Source: Chitinophagaceae bacterium
GTDB taxonomy: Bacteria > Bacteroidota > Bacteroidia > Chitinophagales > Chitinophagaceae
Assembly: GCA_016787135.1 (NCBI GenBank)
Contig: JAEUVK010000174.1
Coordinates: forward strand, 1 to 55,519
Length of the DNA stretch: 55,519 bases
Direction of reading: 5' to 3'
Below, in pieces: positions 33,726-43,689 of the stretch; position 1 is the first letter of the stretch; every line of letters begins with the position of its first letter. Both the position numbers and the translations under genes were made by a program. The notes under the pieces are model-generated. The model was not told where the DNA came from, ran no database searches, and was given only the letters and a program-made list of their open reading frames with translations.

Positions 33726-36038
33726 TTACCTGCTTATAAAAATGATCTTTGCGGCTGCCGTTTCCTTCTTTGGGGCGCCTGTGCTTCCATCATCACTTAC
33801 TAATACCAGATAAACGCCTGTAGCTATTTTTCTGCCTTTATAATCACGGCCATCCCATACTGCCTGGCCGCCAAAAGCTCTTGTCTGGTAAACAAGCCTT
33901 CCATTGAGTTCAGTGATCTTTACAATGGCGTTGTTCACCAAACCCCGGATACCAATGGTCCCGCTAAAACCAGGCGGAACAGGATTAGGGAACACCAATA
34001 CCTTTTCATTTACCTCACTGCCTTCTGTAGCTGTACTGCGGAAAGAACAGGTGCCTTTTACGGTAGCGAAATATACTTCTCCGGTTTTCCCGTCTATAGC
34101 AACCTTCTTTACGTCATTACTCAACAAAGGGCTGTTCTCTTCTGTAAAATTATAGATGACCTTTTCACCAGTGGCACTGATCAGCCATACACCATTTCTT
34201 GTCGCTACCCATTTCCTGTCGGCTCCATCCACAGCAATGCTTCTTACCTCCTGCCCGTTGAATAGATACCCGGCAAAATTTCCCTGTTGTACAATCGGCC
34301 ATATTGCTTCACAGCCTTGTCCTGTAAATACATCCTGCGTGCATTGAATCACCCCGATACCATTACCTGTACCCACCCAAATAAAACCGTTCTTATCTTT
34401 TGCCAGGCAAAACACTTCACCCTCCGGTAAATTACCATTACCGGCACCCTGATAAAATCTTTTCCAGCGATCATCTCCAATATTATCAATATCCGAACCG
34501 TGATCGAAACAAAATATACTGGTGGACTTTGCCCCCAGTATCCACTTGTAATTATTATCATCCACTGCGATCTGTGCCAATGCATTTTCTGCCAGCTGAA
34601 AAGGAATAGAGAATTTTTTCCAGTTACCATCCGTCTTTCTTACCAGCAAAGGCTGGACAGCGCCGAAGTTGGACACCCATAAATTATTGTCGTTATCAAA
34701 CGCTAAGCCTGATACACGATAACTTGTGGCATCGCCAACAGCCGGGCCGATCGTATTCTGTTTGAAAATACCAAAAGACCCATCTGCATTTATATGTAAT
34801 AAACCTCCTCCAAAAGAACCCGCCCATACCGATCCGTCACTTTTATCAACAGTAATAGTAATATAATCCAGTAACGAATCGATCTGAGAATACCGATAGC
34901 GGTTGATATTTGTCCAGCTTCCTTCTTTAAAAACAAAAATGCCATTGCCATTATACTGATAATTCCAGGCTTCATTTATTTCGCCGGCTGTACCGTAAAA
35001 AGTATTGTTATAAACCGTCATCTCTCCGCTGCCGGTTGCTTCAGGAGAATTAGGTTTATAGTTTTCATAAGAAGATGCGCTGAAATGAGTAAGCCCGCCA
35101 AACTGGTCAGCCAGCCAGGGTTCATTATTCACCAATATTGCTTTACGGGGAAATGAGATAGGAGCCAGTTGTGTCAATGTCCTGGCAATTGTTCCATCCG
35201 TAGTTAAAAAAACAACCTTACTTTGCAGGTTCACTATCCTTTCACAGAGTGTTATCATTCCGCCTGAAACATTACTGCTAACGATGCTCAATCCATCCGC
35301 ATAAAACAAACTCCAGTTATTATTATTCAATACGAACAGCGAATCATTTTTCTGCACAATGATCTTACCGGCAAGATCCAAAACATTCTGACAGGCCCCT
35401 GTTGATAAACCATTTGTACCACTGACGACCTGCCAGTTTGCATAATTAGCAAGATCGGTTGAATTGATCGCTGCCCTTTTCAACCCTTCATCCGTTGCTG
35501 CATAAAAGAAGGCCCCGTTGCCGGCAAACCCATTTACTTTGACCTGGTTACCTCCATTGCCGATAAACCAGGAATCCTTCACTTCGTATTGTTCCCCATC
35601 TATTACGATCACACCAAGACCGGTAGAGAGATAATAGTTCTTTTGAAAAGGATAGATATTATTGATCCGTTTATCCCCGATGATGTCATCCCGTTTTATG
35701 TCCGGGATATTAATGATATCATTCCGGTAAATGATATCAATATTGCTGTTGTCGTAAGCGATGAACAATTTACCGTTCGTTTCATCATACCTGATAGTGC
35801 TGATACCGGTTTCAGCCAGACCCGTAATGCGGCTTAGCCTTTCGATGGAATTATCCGAAAGAGTGACAGTAAATAAACTATAAGGGGTAGCACAATATAC
35901 TTTCCCCTCACCGCTGGTGACATCGGTTGCGCTATTATAAGGTAAGTGTTCTCTCCACAGACCAATAGGTGGAATGGCTTGCTGGGCAGCGGCATTAAAG
36001 AAAAAGGCGATAAGTATCGAAATGACTAACGTTCTCAC
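33726..36038 (-). CDS. porZ: PorZ-like beta-propeller protein of the type IX secretion system
   Basis: This 770-residue secreted protein has a signal peptide (TLVISILIAFFFNAAAQ) and then the diagnostic PorZ start IGLWREHLPYNSATDVTSGEGKVYCATPYSLF. Many two-component-regulator-type propeller blades follow (DKSDGSVWAGSFGGGLLHINADG, DNDNNLWVSNFG, DKNGFIWVGTGNGIG). The C-terminal domain (about 680-770) is a T9SS-type sorting domain with VFPNPVPPGFSGTIGIRG and WDGRDYKGRKIATGVYLVLV. In Porphyromonas PorZ sits at the cell surface and works with the attachment complex that links cargo to A-LPS; length and domains agree. Adjacency to recO is also typical. It implies a functional type IX system elsewhere in the genome. 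Confidence 0.85.
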   Translation of the reverse strand: MRTLVISILIAFFFNAAAQQAIPPIGLWREHLPYNSATDVTSGEGKVYCATPYSLFTVTLSDNSIERLSRITGLAETGISTIRYDETNGKLFIAYDNSNIDIIYRNDIINIPDIKRDDIIGDKRINNIYPFQKNYYLSTGLGVIVIDGEQYEVKDSWFIGNGGNQVKVNGFAGNGAFFYAATDEGLKRAAINSTDLANYANWQVVSGTNGLSTGACQNVLDLAGKIIVQKNDSLFVLNNNNWSLFYADGLSIVSSNVSGGMITLCERIVNLQSKVVFLTTDGTIARTLTQLAPISFPRKAILVNNEPWLADQFGGLTHFSASSYENYKPNSPEATGSGEMTVYNNTFYGTAGEINEAWNYQYNGNGIFVFKEGSWTNINRYRYSQIDSLLDYITITVDKSDGSVWAGSFGGGLLHINADGSFGIFKQNTIGPAVGDATSYRVSGLAFDNDNNLWVSNFGAVQPLLVRKTDGNWKKFSIPFQLAENALAQIAVDDNNYKWILGAKSTSIFCFDHGSDIDNIGDDRWKRFYQGAGNGNLPEGEVFCLAKDKNGFIWVGTGNGIGVIQCTQDVFTGQGCEAIWPIVQQGNFAGYLFNGQEVRSIAVDGADRKWVATRNGVWLISATGEKVIYNFTEENSPLLSNDVKKVAIDGKTGEVYFATVKGTCSFRSTATEGSEVNEKVLVFPNPVPPGFSGTIGIRGLVNNAIVKITELNGRLVYQTRAFGGQAVWDGRDYKGRKIATGVYLVLVSDDGSTGAPKKETAAAKIIFISR

Positions 36039-36043
36039 GGATC

Positions 36044-36051
36044 AAAAGTAT
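36044..36051 (-). promoter_or_regulatory. Candidate -7 promoter element for porZ-recO
   Basis: On the minus strand the bases read TACTTTTG, matching TAnnTTTG, 5 bp before the porZ start codon. That spacing would give an almost leaderless transcript. No -33 element is evident. Confidence 0.3.
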
Positions 36052-36130
36052 TACAAACGTCCAAATACCATATTGGGCTTTTTTTACGTTTCTTTGCGCA
36101 TCCGATTCCTGAACAAACACGAACAACACT

Positions 36131-38455
36131 ATGTGGCCCCGATTAGGACAATTTATCCTGAAATACCGAATGGCTCTTTTAGTTATTACTATTGCTCTTA
36201 CAGGACTTATGGGCTACTGGGCCAGCAAAGTACAATTGAGTTATGAGTTCACAAGGGCTATTCCTACCAATCACCCGGCCAGCATCACGTACCGTGAGTT
36301 CAAAAAGAAATTCGGCGAAGATGGCAACCTCCTGGTGATCGGTATCCAGACAAAAGAAGTATTCAAAGAAAAATTCTTCAATGACTATGCTGCCCTTCAG
36401 CGCAACCTGAAGCAGGTAAAAGGGGCGGAAGATGTGATCGGTCTTCCTTCGGCCGTCAATCTTGTAAAGAATCCAGAAACCGAGAAGCTGAATGCTGTTA
36501 CTATTTTCCCTGAAAAAAAGTTGACACAGGCTGAAATTGACAGCGGCGCCGCCATCTTCTTAAACCTTCCTTTTTATCAATCGCTTTTATACAACCCTGA
36601 AACCAATGCCTGGCTGATGGGCGTCCGGATCAATAAGACCATCATGAACTCCAAAAAGAGGAATGATGTAACGAAAGATATCAGAACGCTGGCGGAGAAT
36701 TTTGGCAAAGAAAATAATACAGCTATATACCTGAGCGGCCTTCCTTTTATCCGCACCGAACTTTCTACCCGCATAGCTGACGAGATGCGCTGGTTCCTTT
36801 TTGTATCGGTCGTTCTTTCAGCCATCATTCTTTTAGCCTTTTTCCGGTCGGTCAGCGCCATGCTGCTTTCACTTGGCGTGGTGATCATTGGTGTGTTGTT
36901 CAGTATGGCAACCATGCACCTGATCGGCTATAAGATCACACTATTAACAGCTCTTATACCACCCCTGATCGTGGTGATCGGGATCCCTAACTGTATTTAT
37001 TTCTTAAATAAATTTCACACTACCTATAATGAGACCGGCGATAAGAAAGCAGCATTGGTGAACATGGTAGGAAAAATGGGCATTGTTACTTTGTTCTGCA
37101 ACCTGGCAGCAGCGATCGGTTTTGCTGTGTTTGCACTTACACGCAGTGAGGTATTGAGGGAGTTTGGCGTAGTGGCCGGCATCAACATCATGCTGCTGTT
37201 TTTTATTTCACTGATACTTATTCCCGTTGTATTAAGTCTGCTGCCTGCTCCTAAATCCCGGCATATGAAATACCTCGAAAGCCCGCGGCTGAACCGATGG
37301 CTTGACAGGCTGGAAATATGGTCGTTGAATCACCGGAGACTGATCTATGGAGTAACTACCGTATTAATGATCGCAGCGATCATTGGTATTTTCAGGTTAA
37401 AAAGTGTCGGGTATATTGTTGATGATCTTCCAAAGACCGATAAGATCTATACAGACCTGAAATTCTTCGAACAAAATTTCAAAGGGGTAATGCCGCTGGA
37501 AATATTGGTGGACACCAAAAAGAAATACGGTGTTTCCCGGAACCTCAATAACCTTTTGCGCATTGATTCTTTATCCCAATACCTGGTTTCAATGTCTGGG
37601 ATAGCCAGGCCACTGAGTATTGCTGAGGGGTTAAAATTCGCCAAGCAAGCTTTCTTTGAAGGTGACAGCTTAAATTACTCCATGCCTTCAGGCTATGACC
37701 TGCCGGCATTAGCTGAATATTTGAGCTTTAAAAAAGATACGGCAGGGGCAAAGAATTCTTTTGCCAGGCTGGTCTCTTCCTTCATGGACAGCAGCCGCCA
37801 ACAGGCCCGCATCAGTGTAAGCATGGCCGATGTAGGCAGTGCCCGTTTACCGGGGATACTGGACAGTATTACGCAAAAGGTCAACACCCTGTTTCCAAAG
37901 GATAAATATGATGTACAATTGACCGGCACGAGCATTACATTCCTGGAAGGAAGCAGTTTTATCATCAATGGACTAAAAGAAAGTATCCTCTGGGCCTTTT
38001 TACTGATCGCCTTATGTATGCTTTACCTGTTCCGGTCATTCAGAATATTACTTTGTTCACTGATCCCAAATATCATTCCGCTGGCCATTACAGCCGGTGT
38101 CATGGGTTGGGTAGGCGTGCCGTTAAAACCTTCTACGGTGCTGATCTTTAGTGTTGCTCTTGGTATTGCTATAGATATCACCATCCGGTTCCTTGTCAAT
38201 TATAAACAAGAATTGCCCCACCAGCAATATGATATGACAAAAACAGTGATCGAAACTATTCATGGTACAGGAATAAGTATCATATATACATCATTGGTTC
38301 TGATAGCCGGTTTCGTCATTTTTTGCTTTAGCGGATTCGGTGGCACCCAGGCTCTGGGGTGGCTTACATCCCTGACATTGGTAACAGCCACTTTCACCAA
38401 CCTGGTGCTTTTGCCCGCCCTCCTGATCGGGCTGGTGCGTTTCAAAAAAAGATAG
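36131..38455 (+). CDS. MMPL/RND-family transporter
   Basis: This 774-residue polytopic protein has two repeats, each with one N-terminal transmembrane helix, a large periplasmic loop and five clustered helices. Text such as FTRAIPTNHPASITYREFKKKFGEDGNLLVIG, LTALIPPLIVVIGIPNCIYFLNKFH and VGVPLKPSTVLIFSVALGIAIDITIRFLVNYK fits predicted RND exporters of the MMPL/SSD type. These carry lipids or hydrophobic compounds by proton motive force. No membrane-fusion or TolC-like partner is adjacent, so it is likely a stand-alone lipid exporter. It is divergent from porZ; on the minus strand of the shared region, TACTTTTG (36044-36051) could serve porZ. Confidence 0.85.
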   Translation: MWPRLGQFILKYRMALLVITIALTGLMGYWASKVQLSYEFTRAIPTNHPASITYREFKKKFGEDGNLLVIGIQTKEVFKEKFFNDYAALQRNLKQVKGAEDVIGLPSAVNLVKNPETEKLNAVTIFPEKKLTQAEIDSGAAIFLNLPFYQSLLYNPETNAWLMGVRINKTIMNSKKRNDVTKDIRTLAENFGKENNTAIYLSGLPFIRTELSTRIADEMRWFLFVSVVLSAIILLAFFRSVSAMLLSLGVVIIGVLFSMATMHLIGYKITLLTALIPPLIVVIGIPNCIYFLNKFHTTYNETGDKKAALVNMVGKMGIVTLFCNLAAAIGFAVFALTRSEVLREFGVVAGINIMLLFFISLILIPVVLSLLPAPKSRHMKYLESPRLNRWLDRLEIWSLNHRRLIYGVTTVLMIAAIIGIFRLKSVGYIVDDLPKTDKIYTDLKFFEQNFKGVMPLEILVDTKKKYGVSRNLNNLLRIDSLSQYLVSMSGIARPLSIAEGLKFAKQAFFEGDSLNYSMPSGYDLPALAEYLSFKKDTAGAKNSFARLVSSFMDSSRQQARISVSMADVGSARLPGILDSITQKVNTLFPKDKYDVQLTGTSITFLEGSSFIINGLKESILWAFLLIALCMLYLFRSFRILLCSLIPNIIPLAITAGVMGWVGVPLKPSTVLIFSVALGIAIDITIRFLVNYKQELPHQQYDMTKTVIETIHGTGISIIYTSLVLIAGFVIFCFSGFGGTQALGWLTSLTLVTATFTNLVLLPALLIGLVRFKKR

Positions 38456-38646
38456 TTGGTTCTGACCCCTGTAAACAGAATAGTTTTTCTATATTAGTGC
38501 AGCATACAGGATAAGTGGTATGTCTGTAATTTCAACGGTCATGCTTTCCTGTTCGTACCCCCTGACAAACTACAAAGGTTTTGGACGTTCACGGTAGTAC
38601 CCTTTCACGAGGTTACTGTTGTTATTATTTCTATACTTAAACTAAC
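38456..38646 (+). promoter_or_regulatory. 5' leader of first SusC gene
   Basis: This gene-free stretch of 191 bp ends in ATACTTAAACTAAC directly before the start codon, and it includes two TTCAC words (38588-38614) and TTACTGTTG. The second SusC gene has a similar arrangement (TTCACCGGTTCAC, TAACTGTC, then ACTAAAACTAAAA before its ATG). I could not assign a clear TAnnTTTG promoter. Confidence 0.3.
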
Positions 38647-41600
38647 ATGCACATGAGAAAACTGCTAGCGCTGCTAACAGCTTTCCTGTTTTTTACAGGT
38701 CAGTTGTTTGCCCAGAAAACAATCACCGGGAAGGTGACAGATGAAAAAGGAAATCCTATTCCGAATGCCTCAGTAATGGTAAAAGGTACCAATACCGGTA
38801 CCGTTTCCAAATCAGACGGAAGTTACTCCATCACAGTTCCTGCTAACGCAAAAGCCCTTGTTTTTTCAGCGGTGGACATGTCTCCGCTGGAAGTAGTATT
38901 GGGATCACAGACCACCATCAGCCCATCATTAAAACCAGTTGAAAGTGTATTGGCAGAGGTAGTAGTCGTAGGGTATGGCACACAAAAAAAGAAAGAGGTC
39001 ACAGGAAGCCTCACTACTGTGAAAGGCGGAGTTACCGCAGATAAACCTGTACAGACTTTTGAACAGGCCTTAGGAGGAAGAGCCGCTGGTGTTCAGGTGA
39101 CTATACCAAATGGCGTATTAAATTCTCCACCCGTATTCAGAATAAGGGGTACCAACTCTATTTCTTTAAGCTCCTATCCTTTGATCGTAGTAGATGGGAT
39201 ACCAAGTTATACGGGGGACTTTAGTTCCACGGCTGCTTCAGGCAATGCTTTAGGCAGCATTAACCCTAATGACATTGAAAGCATTGATATTGCCAAAGAT
39301 GCTGCTTCTACAGCTATCTATGGAAGCCGTGCTGCTAATGGTGTTGTTTTTATCACTACCAAAAAAGGTAAAAATGGAAAAGCCAGGGTTTCCTATAATG
39401 GCTGGGTAAGTTTTACGAATGTTTTTGGTCTTCCCGACCTGTTGAATGCTTCAGAATACCTGAGCTTCAAAACTTCGGCGGTTGCTAATAATCCGACAGC
39501 CTCTTCAATAGTTTATTCTTCAGTGAATGGACCTGACGGACAACCGACAGATACCAAATGGTCAGATTATATTTACCGCCAGGGCTTTTCTCATAGCCAT
39601 AGCCTGAATGTTTCTGGTGGCAGTGATAATACTACTTATTATTTTTCTGCAGGATACACAGATCAGGAAGGCATCCTGAAAAAAAATGATTTCAAAAGGA
39701 TGAACACCCTTTTGAATGTTGATAGCCGCGTCAGTAAGATATTCTCAGTGGGCGGTAAGCTGGCTTATTCCAACGAAAAGAACCTGGCAGCTACCACATC
39801 AGGTTCTTTGAATGGGTCTGCATTTAATACTGGTGGTCTTGGCCGCCTGGCCTTTGTATTACCTCCTATCATCAGCCCTTATAAAAACGATGGTACTTAT
39901 AACATAAACGGAGCTGCAATTGGCAGTGCAAACATTGCGGGTATTTCTTCTTTGTCTTATTATAACCCGGTAGTGCCCCTGGATCTGAGCCGCTCCAACA
40001 GTGAGAACAACCGCATCCAGGCAAATGCCTATGCGCAATTAAAGCCATTTAACTGGCTTACTTTGAAAACCGCTTATGGTATCGACTATTTGCTGGTGGA
40101 CAATGATATCTTCTGGACACCGGTTTCTGCCGACGGGTATAGCTTTAACGGATATGCATGGGCTGGCGCCGAAAAATATAAAACATCACTTTGGACCAAT
40201 ACCGCACAGTTCGAATATTCTTTCCTGCAGAAACACAATGTAAACCTGTTAGTAGGTAATGAGCAGCAAAGACGTACTTCTTCCGGCTATGGCATCCAGC
40301 GCCAGGGCCTTTCGGATCTTGCGTATAATGTAGTGCAGGCCGGTTTTACTACCAACAACCCCGCCGATCTGGTCTTGGGTGAGAACTATCTTCTTTCCAC
40401 TTTTGGAAGATTGAACTACAATTATGCAGGAAAATATTTCCTGAGTGGTAATGTACGCCAGGATGAGTACTCTGCTCTGGGTGTAAAGAAAGGAACCTTC
40501 TGGGGAGCTTCTGCCGGCTGGGAAATTAATAAAGAAAACTTCTGGGCTTCTGCAGGATTAAATAATGTATTCTCCAGTTTCCGCATCAGGGGTAGTTATG
40601 GCAAAGTGGGTAATATTGGAGGTATAGGCGACTATACTCCTTATTCTACTTTCGGATCCGGACTTTACGGAGGTTCTGCTACGCTTGCATTCTCCTCTGT
40701 AGGAAATGACAAATTGCAATGGGAAACCAGTAAGAAAACAGATATTGGTTTTTCTTTTGGCCTTTTCCGCGACAGGCTCACTGCTGAGTTCGCCTATTAT
40801 AAGAATGATATTGATGGTTTGATCCTGAATGTACAGCAGTCGCCTTCTACAGGGCTTCCTTCCAGCCCTCCGCAGAACATAGGTTCTATGTACAACAAAG
40901 GTGTAGAATTGACCCTGAATGCCACTCCTATCAGTAATAAAGATTTTAACTGGACAAGTTCTTTCAATATTACATTTAATAAAAACGAAGTGACCTCCCT
41001 GGCTCCGGGTCTGCCCTACATCCTGACATCTACATCAGGCCTGGAAACAGTAAGCCGCACAGAGCCGGGATATTCTCTCGGTTATCTCTGGGTGATCAGG
41101 ACAAATGGGGTTGATCCTTCAACCGGTAAAAGGGTATTCGTCAATTCTGCCAATACCAATGTTTACTACCAGTATTATGCCCCCACCGGCACTTACAATT
41201 ACTCTACCCAGCCCGACGGAACCGTAAGGTATATCAGCCCAACCAACGCTACGGCTATTTCTCAGGCCGCAGATGCTGTGATGTATGCCAACACGCAGCC
41301 AAAACAATATGGCGGATGGGATAATACCTTCCGGTATAAAAACTTTGACCTGAATGTACTGGCTACTTATCAGCTCGGCTTCTATGTCTATTATGGAAGT
41401 AATGCCGGCTTGCATGATCAGCGTTGGTGGAATAATGACCGTGATGTGTTGACTCAGGCATGGTCAAAACCCGGAGATGCCAATAAGCTGTATGCAAGAC
41501 CTGTCTATGGTGATAACGTATCAAACGGTTCTGCTATGCCGATGGATATAAATGTGTTCAAAGGCGATTTTGTAAAACTCAGAAGTATTTCAATTGGCTA

Positions 41601-41808
41601 CTCATTGCCAAAAGAAATTCTGGGCAAAGCCAAGATCAGCAGCCTCAGGCTCTATGTCAGCGGCCAGAATTTAGCCATTATTTCAAAATATCCTGGTCCC
41701 GATCCTGAAGTTTCATCTAATGGAAATACGACAACCGGCCAGGGTGTTGACAGAAATACTGCCGCTAATGCAAGGACGATCCTGATCGGTCTTAATGTGG
41801 GCTTTTGA
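38647..41808 (+). CDS. SusC/RagA-family TonB-linked outer-membrane protein (first pair)
   Basis: This 1053-residue transporter barrel works with the SusD-like lipoprotein encoded next to it to import an oligomer or other large ligand. The order is: signal peptide (LLALLTAFLFFTGQLFAQ), carboxypeptidase-regulatory-like domain (ITGKVTDEKGNPIPNASVMVKG), SusC signature (EVVVVGYGTQKKKEVTGS), plug (FRIRGTNSISLSSYPLIVVDGIP, AASTAIYGSRAANGVVFITT) and barrel ending in GLNVGF. There is no STN domain, so it should not signal through a FecR/ECF pair. The ligand is not identifiable, as no glycoside hydrolase, sulfatase or peptidase is adjacent. Confidence 0.93.
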   Translation: MHMRKLLALLTAFLFFTGQLFAQKTITGKVTDEKGNPIPNASVMVKGTNTGTVSKSDGSYSITVPANAKALVFSAVDMSPLEVVLGSQTTISPSLKPVESVLAEVVVVGYGTQKKKEVTGSLTTVKGGVTADKPVQTFEQALGGRAAGVQVTIPNGVLNSPPVFRIRGTNSISLSSYPLIVVDGIPSYTGDFSSTAASGNALGSINPNDIESIDIAKDAASTAIYGSRAANGVVFITTKKGKNGKARVSYNGWVSFTNVFGLPDLLNASEYLSFKTSAVANNPTASSIVYSSVNGPDGQPTDTKWSDYIYRQGFSHSHSLNVSGGSDNTTYYFSAGYTDQEGILKKNDFKRMNTLLNVDSRVSKIFSVGGKLAYSNEKNLAATTSGSLNGSAFNTGGLGRLAFVLPPIISPYKNDGTYNINGAAIGSANIAGISSLSYYNPVVPLDLSRSNSENNRIQANAYAQLKPFNWLTLKTAYGIDYLLVDNDIFWTPVSADGYSFNGYAWAGAEKYKTSLWTNTAQFEYSFLQKHNVNLLVGNEQQRRTSSGYGIQRQGLSDLAYNVVQAGFTTNNPADLVLGENYLLSTFGRLNYNYAGKYFLSGNVRQDEYSALGVKKGTFWGASAGWEINKENFWASAGLNNVFSSFRIRGSYGKVGNIGGIGDYTPYSTFGSGLYGGSATLAFSSVGNDKLQWETSKKTDIGFSFGLFRDRLTAEFAYYKNDIDGLILNVQQSPSTGLPSSPPQNIGSMYNKGVELTLNATPISNKDFNWTSSFNITFNKNEVTSLAPGLPYILTSTSGLETVSRTEPGYSLGYLWVIRTNGVDPSTGKRVFVNSANTNVYYQYYAPTGTYNYSTQPDGTVRYISPTNATAISQAADAVMYANTQPKQYGGWDNTFRYKNFDLNVLATYQLGFYVYYGSNAGLHDQRWWNNDRDVLTQAWSKPGDANKLYARPVYGDNVSNGSAMPMDINVFKGDFVKLRSISIGYSLPKEILGKAKISSLRLYVSGQNLAIISKYPGPDPEVSSNGNTTTGQGVDRNTAANARTILIGLNVGF

Positions 41809-41835
41809 TAATCTATAACTGTAAAAACGATTACA

Positions 41836-43293
41836 ATGAAATTAGTTTATAAATATATTTTACTGGCAGGGGTGGGAATGGTTTCCCTGAACTCCTGCAA
41901 ACGGGAATTATTAAACCCCGTTCCGCAAACATCCATTACTGACGCTTCCGCATTCAGTACTGTCTCACGTATTCAATCACAATTATTATCGCTGTACGGC
42001 GCTATGAAAGGGGGTGGATACTATGGCGGCAGGTTTGTGATATATGGAGATATCAGGGGCGAGGATTTTCTCAATGAAACATCTAACCTTGTTACCGGCT
42101 CTGATGTATGGGCGCTCAACCCGACCAACAGTGCTACAGCTGTGCTGGGTCTCTGGTCACAGGCATACTATACCATCAATGTATGTAATGTATTCCTGGA
42201 CGGTATGGCTGCCGGAGGTTCTAATGTGGTAGGAGCCGCTTTAGCCGCTAACTATATTGCAGAAGCAAAGCTGATAAGGGCGATAGCTTATTACAGCCTG
42301 CTGCAGCATTATGCCCGGCCTTATGCAGACGGCGCCGGCAGCAAACCCGGTTTGCCATTAAGGCTTACCGGGATCAAAGGAACAGGAGCCTCGGACATGG
42401 CCCGCAGTACTGTTGCTGAAATATACACACAGATCTTAAAAGACCTGAATGAGGCAGAGACAGGATTGCCCCTGACTTATTCAACAGCCGCCAACAATAC
42501 CACAAGGGCTCATCGCAATACTGCTATTGCATTTAAGACAAGGGTATATTTAAGCATGCAGCAATATGCTAACGTAATAACTGAAGCAAACAAAATTGTA
42601 TCTGCTGCAGCTCCTTTTACTTCTGCAACAGGTGTGACACATGCCTTGCAGGCCGATATTACAAACGTGTTTAAAACTCCCTACACCACAAGCGAGTCCA
42701 TTTTATCAATGCCGATGACCAGCACCTCGGGAGACAATCCGGGTACACAAAATCAGCTTGCCTACTATTATTCTAAAGTGGTAGGTACAGGAGAATATTC
42801 TTTGAACCCTGCAGGTATTATTGCTGATGCGGGCTGGACAGCTACCGATAAGAGAAGGACCTTCATATCTGTGACCAGCGGAAAACCGTTCTTGAACGGC
42901 AAATACACGGTTGGCTCACCTTATACCGACTGGGCCCCGGTGATCCGTTATGCAGAAGTAATGCTGAACCTGGCTGAAGCAAAGGTCCGTACTACCAATA
43001 CGGTGGATGCACAGGCAGTGGCTTTGCTCAATGCCGTTCGCAACAGGTCTGATGCGACCACTACATTCACAGTGGCCAGTTTTGCTACTGCTGCCGACCT
43101 GATCAATGCGATACTGAAAGAAAGAAGAATAGAATTCCTTGGCGAAGGTCTCAGGAACAACGATCTGATGAGATTGCTGCAGACAATTCCTGCCAAAGGA
43201 ACAGCGCAGTCCAAATCGCCTACAGATGTGGGTTATATATGGCCCATTTCAGCTACCGAACTTAATTTAAATACGCTTATGACCGATAATTGA
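41836..43293 (+). CDS. SusD/RagB-family surface lipoprotein (first pair)
   Basis: This 485-residue lipoprotein has its lipobox at SLNSC (C21). Helical tetratricopeptide-like segments of the SusD fold are seen, such as YIAEAKLIRAIAYYSLLQHYARPYADG, the RYAEVMLNLAEAKVRT segment and the C-terminal ILKERRIEFLGEGLRNNDLMRL with IWPISATELNLN. It binds substrate on the cell surface and caps the SusC barrel encoded 27 bp upstream. Aromatic residues for glycan stacking cannot be assigned with confidence. The operon ends at a strong terminator just downstream. Confidence 0.93.
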   Translation: MKLVYKYILLAGVGMVSLNSCKRELLNPVPQTSITDASAFSTVSRIQSQLLSLYGAMKGGGYYGGRFVIYGDIRGEDFLNETSNLVTGSDVWALNPTNSATAVLGLWSQAYYTINVCNVFLDGMAAGGSNVVGAALAANYIAEAKLIRAIAYYSLLQHYARPYADGAGSKPGLPLRLTGIKGTGASDMARSTVAEIYTQILKDLNEAETGLPLTYSTAANNTTRAHRNTAIAFKTRVYLSMQQYANVITEANKIVSAAAPFTSATGVTHALQADITNVFKTPYTTSESILSMPMTSTSGDNPGTQNQLAYYYSKVVGTGEYSLNPAGIIADAGWTATDKRRTFISVTSGKPFLNGKYTVGSPYTDWAPVIRYAEVMLNLAEAKVRTTNTVDAQAVALLNAVRNRSDATTTFTVASFATAADLINAILKERRIEFLGEGLRNNDLMRLLQTIPAKGTAQSKSPTDVGYIWPISATELNLNTLMTDN

Positions 43294-43318
43294 TAGTTCA
43301 GTCATGTAAGTTCTTTTT

Positions 43319-43350
43319 TAAGAAAGCCACCTGTTCAGGTGGCTTTCTTA
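43319..43350 (+). terminator. Terminator after first SusCD pair
   Basis: AAGAAAGCCACCTG and CAGGTGGCTTTCTT (about 43320-43349) form a near-perfect hairpin with a very small loop and A/T flanks. It begins about 27 bp past the SusD stop. Confidence 0.88.
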
Positions 43351-43689
43351 TTGTAGCAATATGCCCGCAAAAACCGGCAAATACCTCTCATCCTTCATTA
43401 TTATCGCCAAACTAGCTTATATACCGCTCATACAGAAATAAACATACAGTCTTGTAAACTAATCTCCCCGGTTGCTGTTATTTTTCCTTTAGGGGACCAT
43501 TCATGCAGCAATAAAAACGGCTGGGTTGTCCTAAAAAATGGTTAAGGTTTTTTAATTAATGCTTGGGTGAAATTTATGTTTCCGATAACTTTACGGTTTC
43601 CGTCCCTCATTAATGAAGACTGTAATACGACGCTTCACCGGTTCACATGAGATAACTGTCAACTCTTTTTTTTATTACTAAAACTAAAA
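43351..43689 (+). promoter_or_regulatory. Long 5' region of second SusC gene
   Basis: This 339-bp gene-free stretch lies between a terminator and the second SusC start. It contains no ORF of note and no recognisable riboswitch. The last 60 bases share word order with the leader of the first SusC gene (TTCAC words, TAACTGTC, pyrimidine tract, ACTAAAACTAAAA before the ATG). The length leaves room for a promoter and an untranslated leader, but I could not place them. Confidence 0.3.
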